From assembly GCF_032678705.1 (NCBI RefSeq), contig NZ_JAVTSS010000001.1, positions 434,001 to 498,000 of the forward strand: a DNA stretch of 64,000 nucleotides, written 5' to 3'. The notes beneath the pieces were generated by a model. The model did no database searches. It saw only the letters and a list, made by a program, of their open reading frames with translations, and had not been told where the DNA came from. This document shows, in pieces, positions 8,370 to 16,405 of this stretch. The translations under genes were made by a program, and so were the position numbers. Within the stretch, counting starts at the first letter, position 1. Every line of letters begins with the position of its first letter. The stretch is from Pedobacter frigiditerrae (lineage in GTDB: Bacteria; Bacteroidota; Bacteroidia; Sphingobacteriales; Sphingobacteriaceae).

Positions 8370-8957
8370 CTATTTGTGTCTACTTTCTAATTTCTTGGCA
8401 ATATCTTGAATAGATAAACCTTTTTCTTTTAACAAAAACATTAAGTGAAAAAGAAGGTCAGAGGCTTCTCCAATCAAATCTTCTTCAGTTTCCGCTAAGG
8501 CTGCAATCACAGTTTCTACACCTTCTTCTCCAACTTTCTGCGCTATTTTATTCAAACCTTTATTGCGCATTTTATTAATGTATGAGCCTTCTACAGGATT
8601 TTCATACCTATCATTAATAATATTTTCTAATTCAAAAATAAAGTTTTGATTGTAATCTGTTTTGAAACAACTTCTGCTACCCGTGTGGCAAGTTGGGCCA
8701 ACCGGATTTGCCTTAATTAATATCGTGTCATTGTCACAATCGATATGAATAGATTTTACGAAAAGGAAATTGCCACTTTCCTCACCCTTGGTCCATAAAC
8801 GGTTTTTAGAGCGAGAATAGAAAGTTACTTTACCTTCGACTTGTGTTTTTTCAAATGCTTCGGCATTCATATAACCTAACATTAAAACTTCTAAAGTTTG
8901 TTCGTCTTGTATCACTACAGGCACCAAGCCATCACTTTTCTCAAAATCTATATTCAT
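8370..8957 (-). CDS. hisIE: Bifunctional phosphoribosyl-AMP cyclohydrolase / phosphoribosyl-ATP pyrophosphatase
   Basis: A 195-residue fusion catalysing steps 2 and 3 of histidine synthesis: PR-ATP to PR-AMP, then opening of the purine ring. HisI is N-terminal (about 5-105) with the metal-binding signature around SIHIDCDNDT and GPTCHTGSRSCF. HisE is C-terminal (about 108-195) with the helical pyrophosphohydrolase motif KVGEEGVETVIAAL. An alternative TTG lies 4 codons upstream; the ATG at 8957 (MNIDFEKSDGL) is preferred. It is the last his gene of the operon, separated from hisF by a palindromic repeat. Confidence 0.95.
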   Translation of the reverse strand: MNIDFEKSDGLVPVVIQDEQTLEVLMLGYMNAEAFEKTQVEGKVTFYSRSKNRLWTKGEESGNFLFVKSIHIDCDNDTILIKANPVGPTCHTGSRSCFKTDYNQNFIFELENIINDRYENPVEGSYINKMRNKGLNKIAQKVGEEGVETVIAALAETEEDLIGEASDLLFHLMFLLKEKGLSIQDIAKKLESRHK

Positions 8958-8971
8958 TGTTTCTATCAAGT

Positions 8972-9104
8972 TTCGTCATTGCGAGGCACGAAGCAAACTT
9001 CTTTTGTCATTCCGACCATAGGAGGAATCTCAGAATTTGTATTATCTACATTGAGATTCTTCGTTGCACTCAGAATGACAAAAACGTCGCAATGACGAGT
9101 TATT
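8972..9104. repeat. Nested palindromic repeat of the GTCATTGCGAGG type
   Basis: The outer arms CGTCATTGCGAG and GTCGCAATGACG are inverted copies. Inside is a second palindrome, TTTGTCATTCCGAC...AGGAGGAATCTCA with TGAGATTCTTCG...TCAGAATGACAAA. The nested structure spans the whole hisIE-hisF spacer and could fold as one long stem in the operon mRNA. Related elements are at 9869-9938 and 32811-32888. Confidence 0.7.
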
Positions 9105-9107
9105 TTT

Positions 9108-9863
9108 TTATATTCTTACAGGAATTCCGTTCCTTCTCAATTCTTGTTTTAAATCTGGGATTAATATTTCACCATAATGAAACACCGAAGCTGCTAACGC
9201 AGCATCAACACCTGCTTTTTGAAAAACTTCTGTAAAATGTTCAGTTTTTCCAGCTCCGCCAGAGGCGATGATTGGAATATTAATCATCTTATTTATTTTG
9301 CCTAACAAATTGCAATCAAAACCCTGTTTAGTACCGTCATGGTCCATAGAAGTTAGCAAAATTTCTCCAGCACCTAAATCTTCAGCCTTTTTAATCCAAG
9401 TTTCAGTTTCTAGTTCGGTAATTAATCTTCCCCCATTTAGGTGGACTATATTTTTGCCATCAATATGTTTAGTATCAACTGCTAAAACCACAAACTGAAC
9501 ACCAAATGTCTTGGCTAAATCTTCAATTAATTGTGGGTTTTTAACCGCTGCAGAATTAATACTAATTTTATCAGCACCAGCATTTAATAATGCTTCTGCA
9601 TCAGCAATTTCGCTTATTCCACCTCCAATAGTAAAGGGAATGTTCAATTGTCTAGCAACTGATTTCACCATCTCAATCATCGTTTTACGACGTTCGTGAG
9701 TAGCTGTAATGTCTAAAAATACTAATTCATCTGCTCCTTGCTTGGCATATTGTGCAGCTAATTCAACTGGGTCGCCAGCATCACGTAAATCAACAAAGTT
9801 GATGCCTTTAACCGTACGGCCATCTTTTACATCAAGACAAGGGATAATTCTTTTACTCAGCAT
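9108..9863 (-). CDS. hisF: Imidazole glycerol phosphate synthase, cyclase subunit
   Basis: A 251-residue TIM barrel that uses ammonia from HisH to close the imidazole ring, giving IGP and AICAR. N-terminal [19 protein letters not shown] holds the catalytic Asp of strand 1 (CLDV), and VVLAVDTKH the Asp of strand 5. The phosphate loops GGGIS and ASGGAG are intact. Length is normal. The ATG at 9863 is standard. It works with HisH (10913-11527) as a heterodimer; the two are separated here by hisA and a small membrane gene. Confidence 0.97.
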   Translation of the reverse strand: MLSKRIIPCLDVKDGRTVKGINFVDLRDAGDPVELAAQYAKQGADELVFLDITATHERRKTMIEMVKSVARQLNIPFTIGGGISEIADAEALLNAGADKISINSAAVKNPQLIEDLAKTFGVQFVVLAVDTKHIDGKNIVHLNGGRLITELETETWIKKAEDLGAGEILLTSMDHDGTKQGFDCNLLGKINKMINIPIIASGGAGKTEHFTEVFQKAGVDAALAASVFHYGEILIPDLKQELRRNGIPVRI

Positions 9864-9868
9864 ATTTT

Positions 9869-9938
9869 TGCGTTTGTCATGCTGAGTTTACGAAGCATCT
9901 CATTTAGAGATTCTTCCTTCGTCAGAATGACAAAAATA
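9869..9938. repeat. Palindromic repeat of the GTCATGCTGAG type
   Basis: TTTGTCATGCTGAG...GAAGCATCTCA faces AGAGATTCTTCCTTCGTCAGAATGACAAA. It is an imperfect inverted repeat of the same type as the inner part of 8972-9104, lying between hisF and the small membrane gene. Confidence 0.6.
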
Positions 9939-9953
9939 ATTAGGGGGTTTAAT

Positions 9954-10160
9954 TTATTTTCTCGAATATCCAATAATGGTTAAAATAATGCCTAATACGC
10001 AAGTAGGGCACCAAAGGATAAAGCAATACTTACCAGTAATACTCATTAGATGGCTTGTGTTTCCTGTGAATGAAAACATAAAAACACCCCATATTCCCAT
10101 AAGAACAGCAAGAATAATAAGAGAAAAACCACCAATTGTAAGTTTTTTATTTAATTCCAT
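9954..10160 (-). CDS. Small two-TM membrane protein in the his operon
   Basis: A 68-residue protein with two predicted membrane helices (about 8-30, IGGFSLIILAVLMGIWGVF, and 46-66, FILWCPTCVLGIILTII) and a short basic tail. Its ATG at 10160 directly abuts the stop of hisA, so it is translated from the his mRNA. I do not recognise the family and no his-pathway role is known for such a protein. It may be a passenger. Two Cys in CPTC could form a disulfide or bind metal, which is only a guess. Confidence 0.6.
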   Translation of the reverse strand: MELNKKLTIGGFSLIILAVLMGIWGVFMFSFTGNTSHLMSITGKYCFILWCPTCVLGIILTIIGYSRK

Positions 10161-10910
10161 TTATATCGAACTCAAAGCTTTCAAATTCCACTCTTTAATC
10201 TCCTCAATAGAAATTCGGTTCTCATAAATTGCTTTACCAACAACTACACTTCTAATGTCGTATTTAGCCAATTCATAAATATCTTCCATTGAGCTAACTC
10301 CACCAGATGCAATAAGTTTAATAAATGGCGAATGGTCTAACAATTTTTTATACAAATCAACCGCTGCTCCACCCAACTTTCCATCCTTGCTAATATCAGT
10401 ACATAAAAAGCGGAAAAAGCCCAAGGCAAGGCACTTGTCAACATAATCCATCAATTTTATTGGAGAACTTTCCATCCAGCCCGAGTATTTGATTACTTCA
10501 TCCAAAACATCAATTGCAATTACAATTCTATTCGCGTAATCATCTTTTTTAGCAAAAGCTTTGCTTAAATCAGGTAAGAAATCAGGATTACTGATGGCCT
10601 GTGTGCCGACAATAACACGATGAATACCAGCATCTAATAAATTATTTACCTGTTCAATGGTTCTTATTCCGCCACCATATTGCACCCGCATCTCAGTTTT
10701 TTTAATGATCTCGAATAAGGTCTTTTGATTGCTAAAATCGCCTTTGGCGCCGTTTAAATCGATAATATGAATGAAATCTGTGCCATTAGAACGGTAACGC
10801 TCAATCATTTCTTCGATAGAAACATCGTATTCTGTTTTCTGGCTATAATCGCCTTCACGTAAGCGGACAACTTTTCCGTCTAAAATATCAATTGCTGGTA
10901 TAATGTACAT
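10161..10910 (-). CDS. hisA: ProFAR isomerase
   Basis: A 249-residue TIM barrel that isomerises ProFAR to PRFAR. N-terminal MYIIPAIDILDGKVVRLREG carries the catalytic Asp of strand 1 and the phosphate-contact region; FLCTDISKDG carries the second Asp. GGGIR and ASGGVSS are the phosphate-binding loops. It is paralogous to HisF. Only 2 bp separate it from hisH upstream. Confidence 0.97.
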   Translation of the reverse strand: MYIIPAIDILDGKVVRLREGDYSQKTEYDVSIEEMIERYRSNGTDFIHIIDLNGAKGDFSNQKTLFEIIKKTEMRVQYGGGIRTIEQVNNLLDAGIHRVIVGTQAISNPDFLPDLSKAFAKKDDYANRIVIAIDVLDEVIKYSGWMESSPIKLMDYVDKCLALGFFRFLCTDISKDGKLGGAAVDLYKKLLDHSPFIKLIASGGVSSMEDIYELAKYDIRSVVVGKAIYENRISIEEIKEWNLKALSSI

Positions 10911-10912
10911 TA

Positions 10913-11527
10913 TTATATACTAAGGTTTGAAAAGTTTTTCAATAAGCGTTCACCTGCTTCACCAGATTTTTCTGGATGAAATTGAACGCCATAAAAGTTA
11001 TCTTTTTGTATTGCTGCCGAAAATTTGTTTCCATAATTAACAGCTGCGATATCAAATGTAGGGTTATATTCAATAAAATAAGAATGCACAAAATAAAACT
11101 GTGTATCCACAGGAACATCTTCAAACAGTGAATTGTTTTTAAAATCAACATTATTCCATCCCATATGAGGAATTTTGATGCCTAAATCTTTGTTAAAAAG
11201 TTTGGTGTTTAACGGAATGATATTCAAAAGATTAGCATCACCTTCTTCAGAATGTTGAGTGATGAGTTGCATACCTACACAAATGCCTAAGACAGGTTTT
11301 GTTAAAGCTTTAATAGCATTCACTAAACCAGTTTGTTCTAGTTTTTTCATCGCAGCACCAGCATGACCAACACCAGGAATAATAATGTGACTATATTTTT
11401 CTAAATCAGCCTCTGTATTTACCATTCCGTAAGTAATATTTTGCCTTTCTAAAGCTGCGGTTAAGGAAAAAATATTTCCCGCTCCGTAGTTTACTATGCC
11501 AATTGTATTTATCTTTTTTTCTTCCAT
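10913..11527 (-). CDS. hisH: Imidazole glycerol phosphate synthase, glutaminase subunit
   Basis: A 204-residue class I glutamine amidotransferase supplying ammonia to HisF. The nucleophile is C83 in LGICVGMQL, with the His-Glu pair in VQFHPEKSG near the C-terminus. NYGAGNIFS near residue 15 is the usual HisH start region. Length is normal and the ATG at 11527 is clear. It lies 168 bp after hisB, a spacer filled by a partial copy of the interspersed element. Confidence 0.97.
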   Translation of the reverse strand: MEEKKINTIGIVNYGAGNIFSLTAALERQNITYGMVNTEADLEKYSHIIIPGVGHAGAAMKKLEQTGLVNAIKALTKPVLGICVGMQLITQHSEEGDANLLNIIPLNTKLFNKDLGIKIPHMGWNNVDFKNNSLFEDVPVDTQFYFVHSYFIEYNPTFDIAAVNYGNKFSAAIQKDNFYGVQFHPEKSGEAGERLLKNFSNLSI

Positions 11528-11539
11528 TTTAATAATTTT

Positions 11540-11665
11540 TGGAAAATGAATGTCAGTTTTTCATTGGTGCTGTAGTCCTGCTATTCGCTTTACTCCTCCC
11601 GATGAAAAATCGGGATCCGTGTTCGCTACTATCAGGTTTAGAATTTAAAGTTTGTGCATTAAAAC
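11540..11665 (+). repeat. Structured interspersed element, partial copy D
   Basis: TAGTCCTGCTATTCGCTTTACTC, a hairpin CCCGATGAAAAATCGGG, CGTGTTCGCT and ATCAGGTTTA reproduce the left arm of copies B and C in order. The core and right arm are missing except for a short TTTGTGCA. It lies between hisB and hisH in the operon spacer (orientation given relative to copies B and C). Confidence 0.55.
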
Positions 11666-11695
11666 CTTCAACCTTCCACCTCTCAGCCCTCTACC

Positions 11696-12829
11696 TTACA
11701 ACACTCCCTTTGTGCTCGGTAAAACCATCTTTTCTGCATCACGTTTAACCGCCATTTTAATTGCCTTTGCAAAAGCCTTAAAGATAGCTTCTATTTTGTG
11801 ATGTTCGTTTTCGCCTTCTGCTTTAATATTTAAATTACATTTTGAAGCATCGCTGAAAGATTTAAAAAAGTGGAAAAACATCTCGGTAGGCATATCACCA
11901 ACTTTCTCACGTTTAAATTCTGCATCCCAAACAATCCAGTTTCTGCCACCAAAATCTATCGCAACTTGCGCTAAACAATCATCCATTGGTAAACAAAAAC
12001 CATATCGCTCAATGCCTAATTTATTACCTAAAGCTTGTGCAAAAGCTTCACCCAAAGCAATTCCAGTATCTTCAATGGTATGGTGTTCATCAATATGCAA
12101 ATCGCCATTGGCAATTACATCTAAATTCATACTACCGTGTCTGGCAATTTGGTCTAACATATGGTCGAAGAAATTTAAACCAGTTTTAATGGTTGCTTTT
12201 CCAGTTCCATCTAAATCTAAACCAATGGTTATATCTGTTTCATTCGTTTTACGAACGTGATTTACTTTCCTAGCACCAGCTCTTAAAAAAGTATAAATAT
12301 CTTCCCATTTTTGAGTTTCTAGAGCTATTACATCAGCTAACGTTTCGTATTTGTCCAATGCTTCTGTACTTCCTAAAGCATCATTTTGACGTAAGAAAAT
12401 TGCTTTTGCACCTAAGTTCTTTGCTAAAATCACATCGTTTAATCGGTCGCCAATTACGAAAGAATTTTTCAAATTGTAACCTTCTCCAAAATAATGGGTT
12501 AATAAACCAGTGTGAGGTTTGCGAGTTGGTGCATTATCTCTCGCAAAAGTTCTATCAATTACAATTTCACTAAAAACAACACCTTCGCCAGCGAAGGTAT
12601 CTAGCATAAAGTTGTGTATTGGCCAAAAGTTTTCTTCTGGGTTTGAAGGAGTTCCCAAACCATCTTGATTGGTTACCATTACCAAATCAAAATCTAACTC
12701 TGTTGCAATTTTAGAAAGATAATACAATGACCTTGGATAAAACTTCAGCTTTGCAAAACTATCTACTTGTTCATCATCTGGTTCAATGTTTAATGTGCCA
12801 TCACGGTCTATAAACAATACTTTTTTCAT
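11696..12829 (-). CDS. hisB: Bifunctional histidinol-phosphatase / imidazoleglycerol-phosphate dehydratase
   Basis: A 377-residue fusion catalysing IGP dehydration and histidinol-phosphate dephosphorylation. The N-terminal HAD phosphatase (about 1-170) has LFIDRDGT with nucleophile D8 and acid D10, TNQDGLG, and GDRLNDV. The C-terminal IGPD (about 180-377) has the Mn-binding motifs [10 protein letters not shown] and the later [11 protein letters not shown]. The fusion is the enterobacterial-type order, common in Bacteroidota. The ATG overlaps the hisC stop by one base. Confidence 0.97.
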   Translation of the reverse strand: MKKVLFIDRDGTLNIEPDDEQVDSFAKLKFYPRSLYYLSKIATELDFDLVMVTNQDGLGTPSNPEENFWPIHNFMLDTFAGEGVVFSEIVIDRTFARDNAPTRKPHTGLLTHYFGEGYNLKNSFVIGDRLNDVILAKNLGAKAIFLRQNDALGSTEALDKYETLADVIALETQKWEDIYTFLRAGARKVNHVRKTNETDITIGLDLDGTGKATIKTGLNFFDHMLDQIARHGSMNLDVIANGDLHIDEHHTIEDTGIALGEAFAQALGNKLGIERYGFCLPMDDCLAQVAIDFGGRNWIVWDAEFKREKVGDMPTEMFFHFFKSFSDASKCNLNIKAEGENEHHKIEAIFKAFAKAIKMAVKRDAEKMVLPSTKGVL

Positions 12830-13869
12830 TATATCTTTTCTAAAATGCTAATTAACTGATTATTTTCTTCAACTGTTCCCACTGTAATTCTTAAGCAACC
12901 TTCGCAAAGCGATACTTTTGAACGGTCGCGAACAATTATGCCTTTATCTACCAATAAATTATAAGTTCCTAAAGCATCATCAACTTGTGCCAATATAAAA
13001 TTAGCATCTGAGGGATAGACTTTTTTAACCAATGGAAGTTTTGTTAGTAAATTACTCAATCTATCTCTTTCTGAAACGGTAATTTTAATCCAATCATTTA
13101 CTTGTTGAATATTTTCTAAAGCAGCCAAAGCCAAGTCTTGTGTAGCTTGGTTGATATTGTATGGTGGTTTTACTTTGTTTAAAATATCAATAACTGGTCG
13201 TGATGAAAAAGCCATTCCTAAACGTAAAGCTGCTAATCCCCAAGCTTTAGAAAACGTTTGTAGGATTACCAAATTCGAGTATTCAGTTAATTCCTGTATA
13301 AATGTTTTCTGCTTAGCGAAATTAATATAAGCTTCATCAATTACTACCAATCCTTTAAAATTGGCCAAAATTGTCTCGATATCTGTTCTGTTGATAGAGT
13401 TTCCAGTAGGATTATTTGGTGAACAAATGAAAATCATTTTGGTATTCGCATCAATAGCTTCTGCGATTTTCTCTAAGTCCAGTTGAAAGTTTGGTAATAA
13501 ATCTACTTTCCTAATTTCGACATCGTTAATGTTTGCTGAAACCTCATACATTCCGTAAGTAGGCGGAAGAATGATGACATTATCCTTTCCGGGATTGCAA
13601 AAAGCTCGGTACAATAAATCAATTGCTTCATCGCTACCATTTCCTAAAAAGGTATTTTCGATAGGTACACCTTTAATTTTGCTAATCGCATCCTTTAAAT
13701 CTAGCTGTAATGGGTCTGGATAACGGTTGTAGTTTGCTGGCAGTGGAGAACCGAAACTATTCTCATTTGCATCTAAAAAGACACTTGCTTGTCCTTTAAA
13801 CTCATCTCTAGCGGTAGAGTAGGGTTTAAGGGTTTTTATATTTTCTCGTTGTAAATCTTTAATATCCAT
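12829..13869 (-). CDS. hisC: Histidinol-phosphate aminotransferase
   Basis: A 346-residue PLP enzyme of aminotransferase fold type I, converting imidazole acetol phosphate to histidinol phosphate with glutamate. The PLP lysine lies in [14 protein letters not shown]; the substrate-site segments are [18 protein letters not shown] and SPNNPTGNS. Length is normal. It overlaps hisB by one base, indicating translational coupling. A word-repeat spacer separates it from hisD. Confidence 0.96.
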   Translation of the reverse strand: MDIKDLQRENIKTLKPYSTARDEFKGQASVFLDANENSFGSPLPANYNRYPDPLQLDLKDAISKIKGVPIENTFLGNGSDEAIDLLYRAFCNPGKDNVIILPPTYGMYEVSANINDVEIRKVDLLPNFQLDLEKIAEAIDANTKMIFICSPNNPTGNSINRTDIETILANFKGLVVIDEAYINFAKQKTFIQELTEYSNLVILQTFSKAWGLAALRLGMAFSSRPVIDILNKVKPPYNINQATQDLALAALENIQQVNDWIKITVSERDRLSNLLTKLPLVKKVYPSDANFILAQVDDALGTYNLLVDKGIIVRDRSKVSLCEGCLRITVGTVEENNQLISILEKI

Positions 13870-13873
13870 TTTT

Positions 13874-13950
13874 TTGGGGGGATTTGAGATGTGAGAATTG
13901 AGATATGAGACCTGATCCGTTCTATTTTCTCAAATCTCATATCTAACTTC
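13874..13950. repeat. Word-repeat inverted spacer
   Basis: GATTTGAGATGTGAGAATTG and GAGATATGAGA on the left are mirrored by TCTCAAATCTCATATC and TTCTCATATCTC on the right, around a GATCCGTTC loop. It forms an imperfect hairpin across the hisD-hisC spacer. The same words recur at 8288-8369 and 28398-28436. Confidence 0.6.
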
Positions 13951-15234
13951 TCATATCTCTTTTAATCTTATACTTATCGCATTTTTATGTGCTTGTAGTC
14001 CTTCTGCTTCTGCCAAAACTTCAACTGTGTTGCCTATATTTTGTAAACCTTTAGCTGTTAGATGCTGAAAAGTGATTTTTTTGAGGAAAGTATCAACTGA
14101 AACACCAGAAAAGGCTCTTGCAAAACCACTGGTTGGTAAAGTATGGTTTGTTCCTGAAGCATAATCTCCTGCACTTTCTGGTGTAAGGTTACCTAGAAAT
14201 ACAGAACCTGCATTAATGATTAATGGAATAAGTGGCTCAAAATTTTCAGTTGCTAGAATTAAATGTTCAGGTGCATAAGTGTTACTAAAGTCCATAGCTT
14301 CATTTATTGTTTCAGCAAATATTGCATAAGAATTTGCAATTGCTTTAGCAGCAATGTTTTTTCTTGGTAACTCAGCTAACTGTGTTTCAATGGCAAAAAG
14401 TACATCAGCAATTAGCTGTTTAGAGGTGGCAACTAATATCGCTTGACTATCAGTTCCGTGTTCTGCTTGCGCTAATAAATCAGCTGCAACAAAAGCAGGA
14501 TTTGCAGTTTCGTCAGCCACGACTAAAACCTCAGATGGACCCGCTGGCATGTCAATTGCAACTGTGTTTTGAACTAGCTTTTTTGCCTCGGTTACATAGC
14601 GATTTCCTGGCCCAAAAATCTTGTCAACTTTAGGAATTGTTTCAGTTCCAAAAGCCATAGCGCCGACTGCTTGAGCACCTCCAACTAAGTAAACTTTTTC
14701 TATGTTTAACAAGGTTGAAACGTAAGCGATATAGGTGTTAATTTTGCCATCACTTTGTGGTGGAGAACACACTACTATTTCTTTGCATCCAGCAATTTTT
14801 GCAGGTATGCCAAGCATCAAAAAAGTACTCGGTAAAACTGCTGTTCCGCCTGGAATATAAAGCCCAACTTTTTCAATTGCTCTGGCTTCTCTCCAGCAAT
14901 TTACACCTGGCATTGTTTCAATTTTAGCCTCGGTTTTTAACTGAGCTTCGTGAAATTTATAGATGTTTTGATAGGCTATGTCAATGGCACTTTTTACCGT
15001 TGAAGGGATTTGACTAGCTAACTCAACTAGTTCTTCTTTGCCAATAAAAAGTGAAGATAATTTAACTTTATCAAATTGTTCTGCGTAGGAGAGGAGTGCT
15101 GCATCGCCATCAGATTTTACTGTTGCAATGATGTTTTCAACTCTAGAAATCACTAAATTATCGTCTTCAACGGTGCGTGAACACAGTTCTTCAATTTTTT
15201 GTTGAGTTAATTCTTTATAACTATAGAGTTTCAA
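13951..15234 (-). CDS. hisD: Histidinol dehydrogenase
   Basis: A 427-residue NAD-dependent, Zn-dependent enzyme that oxidises histidinol to histidine in two steps. Family segments are IFGPGNRYVTEAKKLVQ, MPAGPSEVLVVADE with the following AEHG, YAPEHL, and HTLPTSGFARAFSGVSVD. Length is normal. The start is TTG at 15234 (MKLYSYKELTQ); no in-frame ATG exists between it and the upstream region, and the family N-terminus is intact from here. It is second in the operon, 68 bp after hisG. Confidence 0.96.
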   Translation of the reverse strand: MKLYSYKELTQQKIEELCSRTVEDDNLVISRVENIIATVKSDGDAALLSYAEQFDKVKLSSLFIGKEELVELASQIPSTVKSAIDIAYQNIYKFHEAQLKTEAKIETMPGVNCWREARAIEKVGLYIPGGTAVLPSTFLMLGIPAKIAGCKEIVVCSPPQSDGKINTYIAYVSTLLNIEKVYLVGGAQAVGAMAFGTETIPKVDKIFGPGNRYVTEAKKLVQNTVAIDMPAGPSEVLVVADETANPAFVAADLLAQAEHGTDSQAILVATSKQLIADVLFAIETQLAELPRKNIAAKAIANSYAIFAETINEAMDFSNTYAPEHLILATENFEPLIPLIINAGSVFLGNLTPESAGDYASGTNHTLPTSGFARAFSGVSVDTFLKKITFQHLTAKGLQNIGNTVEVLAEAEGLQAHKNAISIRLKEI

Positions 15235-15302
15235 TGTCTTATGTTTTAAATTTAACTATTAGTTAATATAAAATATGGCGTTTAAATCTATTTTTTGCTG
15301 AT

Positions 15303-16154
15303 TTATGTAATGATTTTCTCAATTGGCATCACTACAATTCCTTCGGCGCCTGCTAATTTTAGGCCATTAATTTTTTCCCAGAAATCTTCCTCGGCAATTA
15401 CAGAATGTACGGCAACCCAACCTTCTTCGAACAATGGAACAACAGTAGGACTTTTTACGCCAGGTAATAAATCAACAACAGCTTGTAGGTTTTCTTTAGC
15501 AACGTTTAGTACCACATATTTTGTTGCTTTTGCTCTTAGTACAGATTGAATTCTTTGCATCAATTCTGCAACTTCTGGATTATCGATTATCGATTTATTT
15601 CCGATTAAAACAGCCTCAGATTGCATCACATCTGCGAAAGGTTTTAGTCCATTATTTTTTAATGTTCCGCCTGTAGAAACGATGTCGAAAATCGCATCAC
15701 TTAAGCCTAAACCTGGGCCAATTTCTACCGAGCCAGATATCATTCTAATCTGCGCATCGACATTGTTTTCTGTAAGATATTTTTGTAAAATTACAGGGTA
15801 AGAAGTGGCAATTGCTTTGCCATTTAATTGCGATAATTCTGTGATATCACTAGTGCTTTGAACAGCAATTTTTAGGGTGCATTTTCCAAAACCTAAAGGT
15901 TGCAAATAGGATACATCTGCACCTGCTTCGATGATTACATTTTCACCAACAATACCTAAATCGGCAATGCCATCTTGAACATATTCTGGAATGTCATCAT
16001 CTCTTAAAAAAAGAATTTCTAGAGGGAAATTAGCAACAGTTGCTATTAACGAACTTTTGTAGTTTTCGAAAGAAAGCCCACAATTTTTAAGAATTTCTAC
16101 TGATTTTTCGTTTAACCTACCCGACTTTTGGATAGCGATTTTAAGTGTTTTCAC
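15303..16154 (-). CDS. hisG: ATP phosphoribosyltransferase, long form
   Basis: A 283-residue enzyme for the first committed step, ATP + PRPP to PR-ATP. It is the long HisG form: catalytic lobes about 1-205, then a C-terminal PII/ACT-like regulatory domain (about 210-283) that binds histidine for feedback inhibition. Motifs include IAIQKSGRLNEKS, RDDDIPEYVQDGIADLGIVG and the PRPP loop around DIVSTGGTLKNNGL. The start is GTG at 16154, which gives the family-standard N-terminus MKTLKIAIQ. It is the first structural gene of the operon, after a leader peptide. Confidence 0.96.
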   Translation of the reverse strand: MKTLKIAIQKSGRLNEKSVEILKNCGLSFENYKSSLIATVANFPLEILFLRDDDIPEYVQDGIADLGIVGENVIIEAGADVSYLQPLGFGKCTLKIAVQSTSDITELSQLNGKAIATSYPVILQKYLTENNVDAQIRMISGSVEIGPGLGLSDAIFDIVSTGGTLKNNGLKPFADVMQSEAVLIGNKSIIDNPEVAELMQRIQSVLRAKATKYVVLNVAKENLQAVVDLLPGVKSPTVVPLFEEGWVAVHSVIAEEDFWEKINGLKLAGAEGIVVMPIEKIIT

Positions 16155-16193
16155 TTGTTATAAAATTAGGAATAAGAAATATTGAATCTGTCT

Positions 16194-16245
16194 AAAAACC
16201 GTTTTGCGTACAAAACATACTACTATCTATCGCCACAATGGCGAT
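16194..16245 (-). promoter_or_regulatory. Candidate his attenuator hairpins
   Basis: Two hairpins lie between the His-codon run and hisG on the minus strand. One is ATCGCCA-TTG-TGGCGAT (16229-16245), overlapping the end of the leader reading frame. The second is GTTTTG-TACG-CAAAAC (16201-16216) followed by GG and five T (16194-16198). The first could be a pause or competing hairpin and the second a weak terminator. The exact antiterminator pairing is not resolved by eye. Confidence 0.5.
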
Positions 16246-16282
16246 GGTGTAAATGTACGTGATGGTTTAAAACTTGGATCAT
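16223..16282 (-). CDS. Histidine operon leader peptide
   Basis: A 19-codon frame starting with ATG at 16282 reads MIQVLNHHVHLHHRHCGDR and stops with TAG. Six of its 19 residues are His, clustered within nine codons. It lies downstream of a good promoter and 68 bp before hisG. This is the hallmark of ribosome-mediated attenuation: when charged tRNA-His is scarce, the ribosome stalls on the His codons and alters downstream folding. Random occurrence at this exact place is very unlikely. The peptide is not expected to have a function of its own. Confidence 0.88.
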   Translation of the reverse strand: MIQVLNHHVHLHHRHCGDR

Positions 16283-16323
16283 TATATTGCTTATCTTTCC
16301 GTAATTTTGTTGAGAAGATAATG

Positions 16324-16353
16324 CAAATATAGCTTTGTAAATTTAAAATCAAA
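16324..16353 (-). promoter_or_regulatory. his operon promoter
   Basis: On the minus strand TTTG (16350-16353), an 18 bp spacer and TATATTTG (16324-16331) match the Bacteroidota housekeeping promoter. Transcription would begin near 16317, about 35 bp before the leader-peptide ATG. Confidence 0.75.
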
Positions 16354-16405
16354 ACAATATGGCATTTAATTTGAAGTATATTCATTGCTAATCAATGTGA
16401 TTAGC

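Noticed and set aside
8843..9235. Plus-strand frames across the hisIE-hisF spacer
   Set aside because: They translate the nested palindrome and the antisense of hisF and hisIE; no family match.
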